A DNA stretch of 9,633 nucleotides from Candidatus Methanomethylophilaceae archaeon (GTDB lineage: Archaea > Thermoplasmatota > Thermoplasmata > Methanomassiliicoccales > Methanomethylophilaceae). The position numbers and the translations under genes were made by a program. Shown piece after piece: positions 6,916-9,633 of the stretch (position 1 is its first letter; every line of letters starts with the position of its first letter). The DNA is taken from assembly GCA_023230065.1 (NCBI GenBank), contig JALNYB010000048.1, positions 1 to 9,633 of the forward strand, in the 5' to 3' direction. The notes beneath the pieces were generated by a model, which was not told the origin of the DNA, ran no database searches, and saw only the letters and a program-made list of their open reading frames with translations.

Positions 6916-6957
6916 AAGAAAAACGAGAGAGTTCACACAAAATCCTGTGAACTCTCT
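6914..6957 (-). terminator. hairpin terminator after ilvD, at the aroC/ilvD junction
   Basis: A perfect 12-bp inverted repeat (AGAGAGTTCACA at 6926-6937 and TGTGAACTCTCT at 6946-6957) with an 8-nt loop fills most of the 48 bases between the two convergent genes. On the minus strand it is followed by CGTTTTTCTTTTA, a good U-rich tail, so it should end the ilvD transcript. On the plus strand the bases after the stem (AAATGTTTATTCC) are not U-rich, though the stem could still stabilise the 3' end of the aro mRNA. The U tract reaches the aroC stop codon. Confidence 0.75.
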
Positions 6958-6963
6958 AAATGT

Positions 6964-8610
6964 TTATTCCAAATACGCACCATTGGCACCGTTGGTGACC
7001 AACTGTCTGTATTTTTTCTGTACACCCGTGACGGGACGATCTACAATGATGACTTTAGCAAGACGTGCTTTCATTTCTTCATCGGATATTCTTGCTTCAA
7101 GAACCCTTTTCTGAATATCTATATCGATAATATCTCCATCCTGAAGTGCCGCAATGGGACCCTTTTCATATGCTTCGGGTGAAACATGACCGATTGCTCC
7201 CCCTCTAGTAGCTCCTGAGAATCTTCCATCTGTGATAAGTGCAACTGAATCTCCAAGACCTCTTCCCATGATCAAACTTGTAGGAGAAAGCATCTCGGGC
7301 ATTCCTGGTGCTCCTTTTGGACCCTCATATCTAATAACAACAACATCTCCGGAAACGATCTTTCCCGAAATTATAGCCATTGTTGCCTCTTTCTCTGAAT
7401 CGAATACCTTTGCTTTTCCAGTGAATTTCATCATTTTTGGACTTACAGCTGCCTGTTTAACAACAGACCCCTGAGGTGCGATATTTCCTTTTAAAATAGC
7501 GATACCTCCCTGCGAATGATATGGATTATCAATAGATCTGAGAACGTTCTCATCCTTGACTTCTGCTTCCTTTGCTATTGCAAGGATGCTCTTTCCACTT
7601 GCAGATGACGCATCTACCAAAAATTTCTGGATCCTGTTCAATACTGCAGGAATTCCTCCAGCATTATCCAGATCACGGATGGTGAATAATCCTGCAGGCC
7701 TGAGACTTGTTATGTGTGGTACCTCTCTTGAGATTTTATCGAATGTATCAAGTGTGACGTTACATCCAAAATCCTTTGAGATGGCAGGAATATGAAGTGC
7801 TGTGTTTGTGGATCCACCGATGGCCATATCTACACATACTGCATTATGGAACGATTTCTCGGTAACTATGTCGCGAGGCTTAATATCCTTAAGAACAAGT
7901 TCTACGATACGTTTTCCAGTAGCTTTCGCAATCTCTAGTTTCTTTTTATCAACTGCGAGAGATGTTCCGCAACCTGTAAGGCTTAGTCCTAATGCCTCTG
8001 TAAGACAGGCCATTGAATTTGCTGTGAAAAGTCCTGAACAACTTCCCCTTCCTGGGCATGCTGCACATTCGATAGATTTCACATACTCTTCATTAACCTT
8101 TCCTGCTGAATATGAACCTAATGCTTCGAACACAGATTGAAGATCGAGTGATTCGTCTCCCTTGTGTCCCGCTTCCATTGCACCACCGGTTACCATTAAT
8201 GCAGGTACATTCATCCTTCCGGCTGCCATAAGCATACCAGGTGTGACTTTATCACAATTAGTAATACCTACCCATCCATCGAGTGCGTGACCTTCTACCA
8301 TAACCTCACAGCAGTCGGAAATAACCTCTCTTGATATGAGTGAATATCTCATTCCGTTGTGACCCATTGCAATACCATCACATATTGCAGGGACTCCGAA
8401 TACGAATGGCTTTCCCCCTGCTTCGATGATGCCTTGTTTCACAGCTTCTACGATCTCATTCAAATGAATATGTCCAGGGACGATCTCATTCCAAGAATTT
8501 GCGATGCCGATAAATGGCTTCTCAAAATCTTCATCTGTCAATCCGTCTGCTCTCAGTAAACTTCTTGCCGGAGCGCTTTCGATTCCTTTCCTTACGACAT
8601 CACTTCTCAT
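6964..8610 (-). CDS. ilvD: dihydroxy-acid dehydratase
   Basis: This 548-aa iron-sulfur enzyme dehydrates 2,3-dihydroxy acids to the 2-oxo acid precursors of valine, leucine and isoleucine. It shows the family start MRSDVVRKGIE, then NSWNEIVPGHIHL (about 38-50), NCDKVTPGM with Cys119, CPGRGSCSG with Cys191, GGSTNT, YEGPKGAPGMPEM and TDGRFSGATRG. The place of the first cluster cysteine of [2Fe-2S] types is Gly46 (VPGHIHL), as in the oxygen-sensitive [4Fe-4S] enzyme of E. coli, which suits an anaerobe. I chose the ATG at 8610 because the family begins at MRSD; ATGs at 8616, 8619 and 8631 are alternatives, and the extension up to 8697 overlaps the presumed promoter. It appears to be a single-gene transcription unit between a terminator on each side. 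Confidence 0.95.
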   Translation of the reverse strand: MRSDVVRKGIESAPARSLLRADGLTDEDFEKPFIGIANSWNEIVPGHIHLNEIVEAVKQGIIEAGGKPFVFGVPAICDGIAMGHNGMRYSLISREVISDCCEVMVEGHALDGWVGITNCDKVTPGMLMAAGRMNVPALMVTGGAMEAGHKGDESLDLQSVFEALGSYSAGKVNEEYVKSIECAACPGRGSCSGLFTANSMACLTEALGLSLTGCGTSLAVDKKKLEIAKATGKRIVELVLKDIKPRDIVTEKSFHNAVCVDMAIGGSTNTALHIPAISKDFGCNVTLDTFDKISREVPHITSLRPAGLFTIRDLDNAGGIPAVLNRIQKFLVDASSASGKSILAIAKEAEVKDENVLRSIDNPYHSQGGIAILKGNIAPQGSVVKQAAVSPKMMKFTGKAKVFDSEKEATMAIISGKIVSGDVVVIRYEGPKGAPGMPEMLSPTSLIMGRGLGDSVALITDGRFSGATRGGAIGHVSPEAYEKGPIAALQDGDIIDIDIQKRVLEARISDEEMKARLAKVIIVDRPVTGVQKKYRQLVTNGANGAYLE

Positions 8611-8670
8611 GATCATCATTCCAATGACCATGTGATTGAACCTATGCGTAAATAACTTACTGAAATATTC

Positions 8671-8680
8671 AAAATAAATT
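8671..8680 (-). promoter_or_regulatory. TATA-like box for ilvD
   Basis: On the minus strand AATTTATTTT lies about 60 nt before the chosen ilvD ATG, predicting a leader of about 40 nt. It sits downstream of the rpsJ terminator, as expected for an independent promoter. Other AT-rich stretches nearby (such as around 8661-8667) could also serve. Confidence 0.35.
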
Positions 8681-8695
8681 ACACCGAACAATAGC

Positions 8696-8751
8696 AAAAA
8701 TGAAAAAAGCTGATATTATCTACCCGAACCATAGGCTCAGGCAGATAATAC
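8696..8751 (-). terminator. long hairpin plus U tract after the tuf-rpsJ operon
   Basis: Bases 8713-8730 and 8734-8751 form an 18-pair stem with a 3-nt loop. Fourteen pairs are Watson-Crick. The other four are G-U in minus-strand RNA but A-C mismatches in plus-strand RNA, so the structure is built for the minus-strand transcript. Reading on along that strand, CAGC is followed by TTTTTTCATTTTT (8696-8708). This has the form of an intrinsic terminator and lies about 20 nt after the rpsJ stop. It could also act as a 3' end stability element. Confidence 0.8.
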
Positions 8752-8770
8752 TGAATTGATTTTAAGGAAT

Positions 8771-9085
8771 TTATGCGCTACGAAGTACGATCTCAATATT
8801 GACCCCATCTGGAACCTGGATCCTCATGAGCTGCCTGAGGGCACGCTCGTCAGCATCGAGGTCGATGAGTCTCTTGTGGATACGCATTTCCCAACGATCG
8901 TATGTCTCGCTTCCCTCTCCATCAGGTGATTTCCTGCATGGAACCTTAAGCTTCTTTGTAGGAAGCGGTATGGGTCCGCGGATGTCTACTCCAGTTCTCT
9001 GGGAGATCCCTTTGATCTGAGCGCAGACGTTATCGACCTTTGCAGGGTCGGTACCGCTGAGAGAGATTCTTGCACGTTGTGACAT
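8771..9085 (-). CDS. rpsJ: 30S ribosomal protein S10
   Basis: This 104-aa protein is the archaeal S10 (uS10) of the small ribosomal subunit head. It starts [14 protein letters not shown] and contains [18 protein letters not shown], the conserved loop, and ends [12 protein letters not shown]. The start at 9085 fits the family; the longer reading from 9139 overlaps the end of tuf and adds no S10 sequence. An AAGGAT at about 7-12 nt upstream is a weak ribosome binding site. It follows tuf by 29 nt, the usual archaeal order at the end of the str operon, and is followed by a terminator. Confidence 0.97.
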   Translation of the reverse strand: MSQRARISLSGTDPAKVDNVCAQIKGISQRTGVDIRGPIPLPTKKLKVPCRKSPDGEGSETYDRWEMRIHKRLIDLDADERALRQLMRIQVPDGVNIEIVLRSA

Positions 9086-9114
9086 TTTCAATCCTTCAAT
9101 TAGGAAGAAAAGGC

Positions 9115-9633
9115 TTATGCCTTCTCGACTGAAATGCACATACCTGCAGCAACGGTCTGTCCCATATCACGAATAGCGAACCTTCCGAGAGGAGGGAACT
9201 CTTTTGCAGTCTCGATGACCAGTGGTTTGGTAGGCTCGAGTTTTACAACTGCGATGTCGCCAGTCTTGAGGAAATCAGGATGCTCTGCCTTTGCAGTACC
9301 GGTCTTAGGGTCGATGGTCTTTACGAGCTCAACGAATCTGCATGCGGTCTGTGATGTGTGGCAGTGGAATACAGGTGTGTATCCTACTGTGATAACGGAC
9401 GGGTGGTTCAAAACCACGATCTGCGCTGTGAAGGTCTTTGCGACTGACGGCGGGTTATCTGCTGGTCCTGCGACATCTCCTCTCTTTATATCGTTCTTTG
9501 CAACTCCACGAACGTTGAATCCTACGTTATCTCCGGGAAGTCCCTGGGACAACAGTTCGTGATGCATCTCGATAGATTTTACCTCTCCCTGAATGTGTGA
9601 TGGCTCGAAGATTACTTTCATGTTCGGCTTCAA
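9115..9633 (-). CDS. tuf: elongation factor 1-alpha (aEF-1A), C-terminal part
   Basis: This fragment continues beyond the right edge of the window; 172 codons are visible. It contains the end of domain II ([20 protein letters not shown], then [11 protein letters not shown]) and all of domain III ([17 protein letters not shown] through the C-terminal [10 protein letters not shown] and VEKA). It delivers aminoacyl-tRNA to the ribosome with GTP; the GTPase domain lies outside the window. The inserted length and MHHE/VRGV motifs are of the archaeal/eukaryotic EF-1alpha type, not bacterial EF-Tu. The ATG-like Met at about 9627 is internal, not a start. Confidence 0.97.
   Translation of the reverse strand: MKPNMKVIFEPSHIQGEVKSIEMHHELLSQGLPGDNVGFNVRGVAKNDIKRGDVAGPADNPPSVAKTFTAQIVVLNHPSVITVGYTPVFHCHTSQTACRFVELVKTIDPKTGTAKAEHPDFLKTGDIAVVKLEPTKPLVIETAKEFPPLGRFAIRDMGQTVAAGMCISVEKA

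Noticed and set aside
8611..8697. Longer ilvD start at 8697
   Set aside because: The extra residues are not part of the family and would cover the TATA-like box and the region just after the rpsJ terminator.
9086..9139. Longer rpsJ start at 9139
   Set aside because: It overlaps the end of tuf and adds 18 residues with no S10 similarity; the family begins at MSQRARI.

Overview
The window looks like chromosomal DNA of an anaerobic archaeon. The translation genes are archaeal (EF-1alpha followed by S10). The shikimate pathway uses the archaeal entry enzymes (ADTH synthase and 3-dehydroquinate synthase II) and the archaeal GHMP-family shikimate kinase. The gene set and moderate-to-low GC would suit Thermoplasmata, for example a host-associated Methanomassiliicoccales methanogen. 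That placement is an inference from recall, not from a search. No gene in the window ends in TAG, which fits such an organism but is a small sample.

Layout: positions 1-481 (+) hold the decayed C-terminal part of a tyrosine recombinase that runs into the 3' end of a tRNA-Ala(UGC) gene (460-535, -). This is the typical scar of an element that once integrated at a tRNA. A short intergenic region (536-642) holds a TATA-like box that could serve both the tRNA and the genes to its right, plus two small palindromes built on the same 9-mer.

Positions 643-6915 (+) form one tight operon of six genes: aroA' (ADTH synthase), aroB' (DHQ synthase II), an aroD-aroE fusion, archaeal aroK, aroA and aroC. 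They cover every step from the archaeal C7 precursor to chorismate. Neighbours overlap by 4 bp (ATGA) or lie 2-4 nt apart, so translational coupling is likely. The operon ends at a convergent junction with ilvD.

Positions 6964-8610 (-) encode dihydroxy-acid dehydratase (branched-chain amino acid synthesis). A 12-bp hairpin with a U-rich tail on the minus strand separates it from aroC. Further right, rpsJ (S10) and the C-terminal part of tuf (EF-1alpha) form the tail of a str-type operon on the minus strand. It ends in a long hairpin whose pairing is complete only in minus-strand RNA, followed by a U tract.

Taken together, this is mostly housekeeping DNA: aromatic and branched-chain amino acid synthesis beside translation genes. 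I see no new defence or mobile system. The points worth a second look are the integrase scar at tRNA-Ala, the paired palindromes in the aro leader, the linker-less AroD-AroE fusion with a compact AroD, the altered chorismate synthase signature, and the two hairpin-plus-U-tract terminators.
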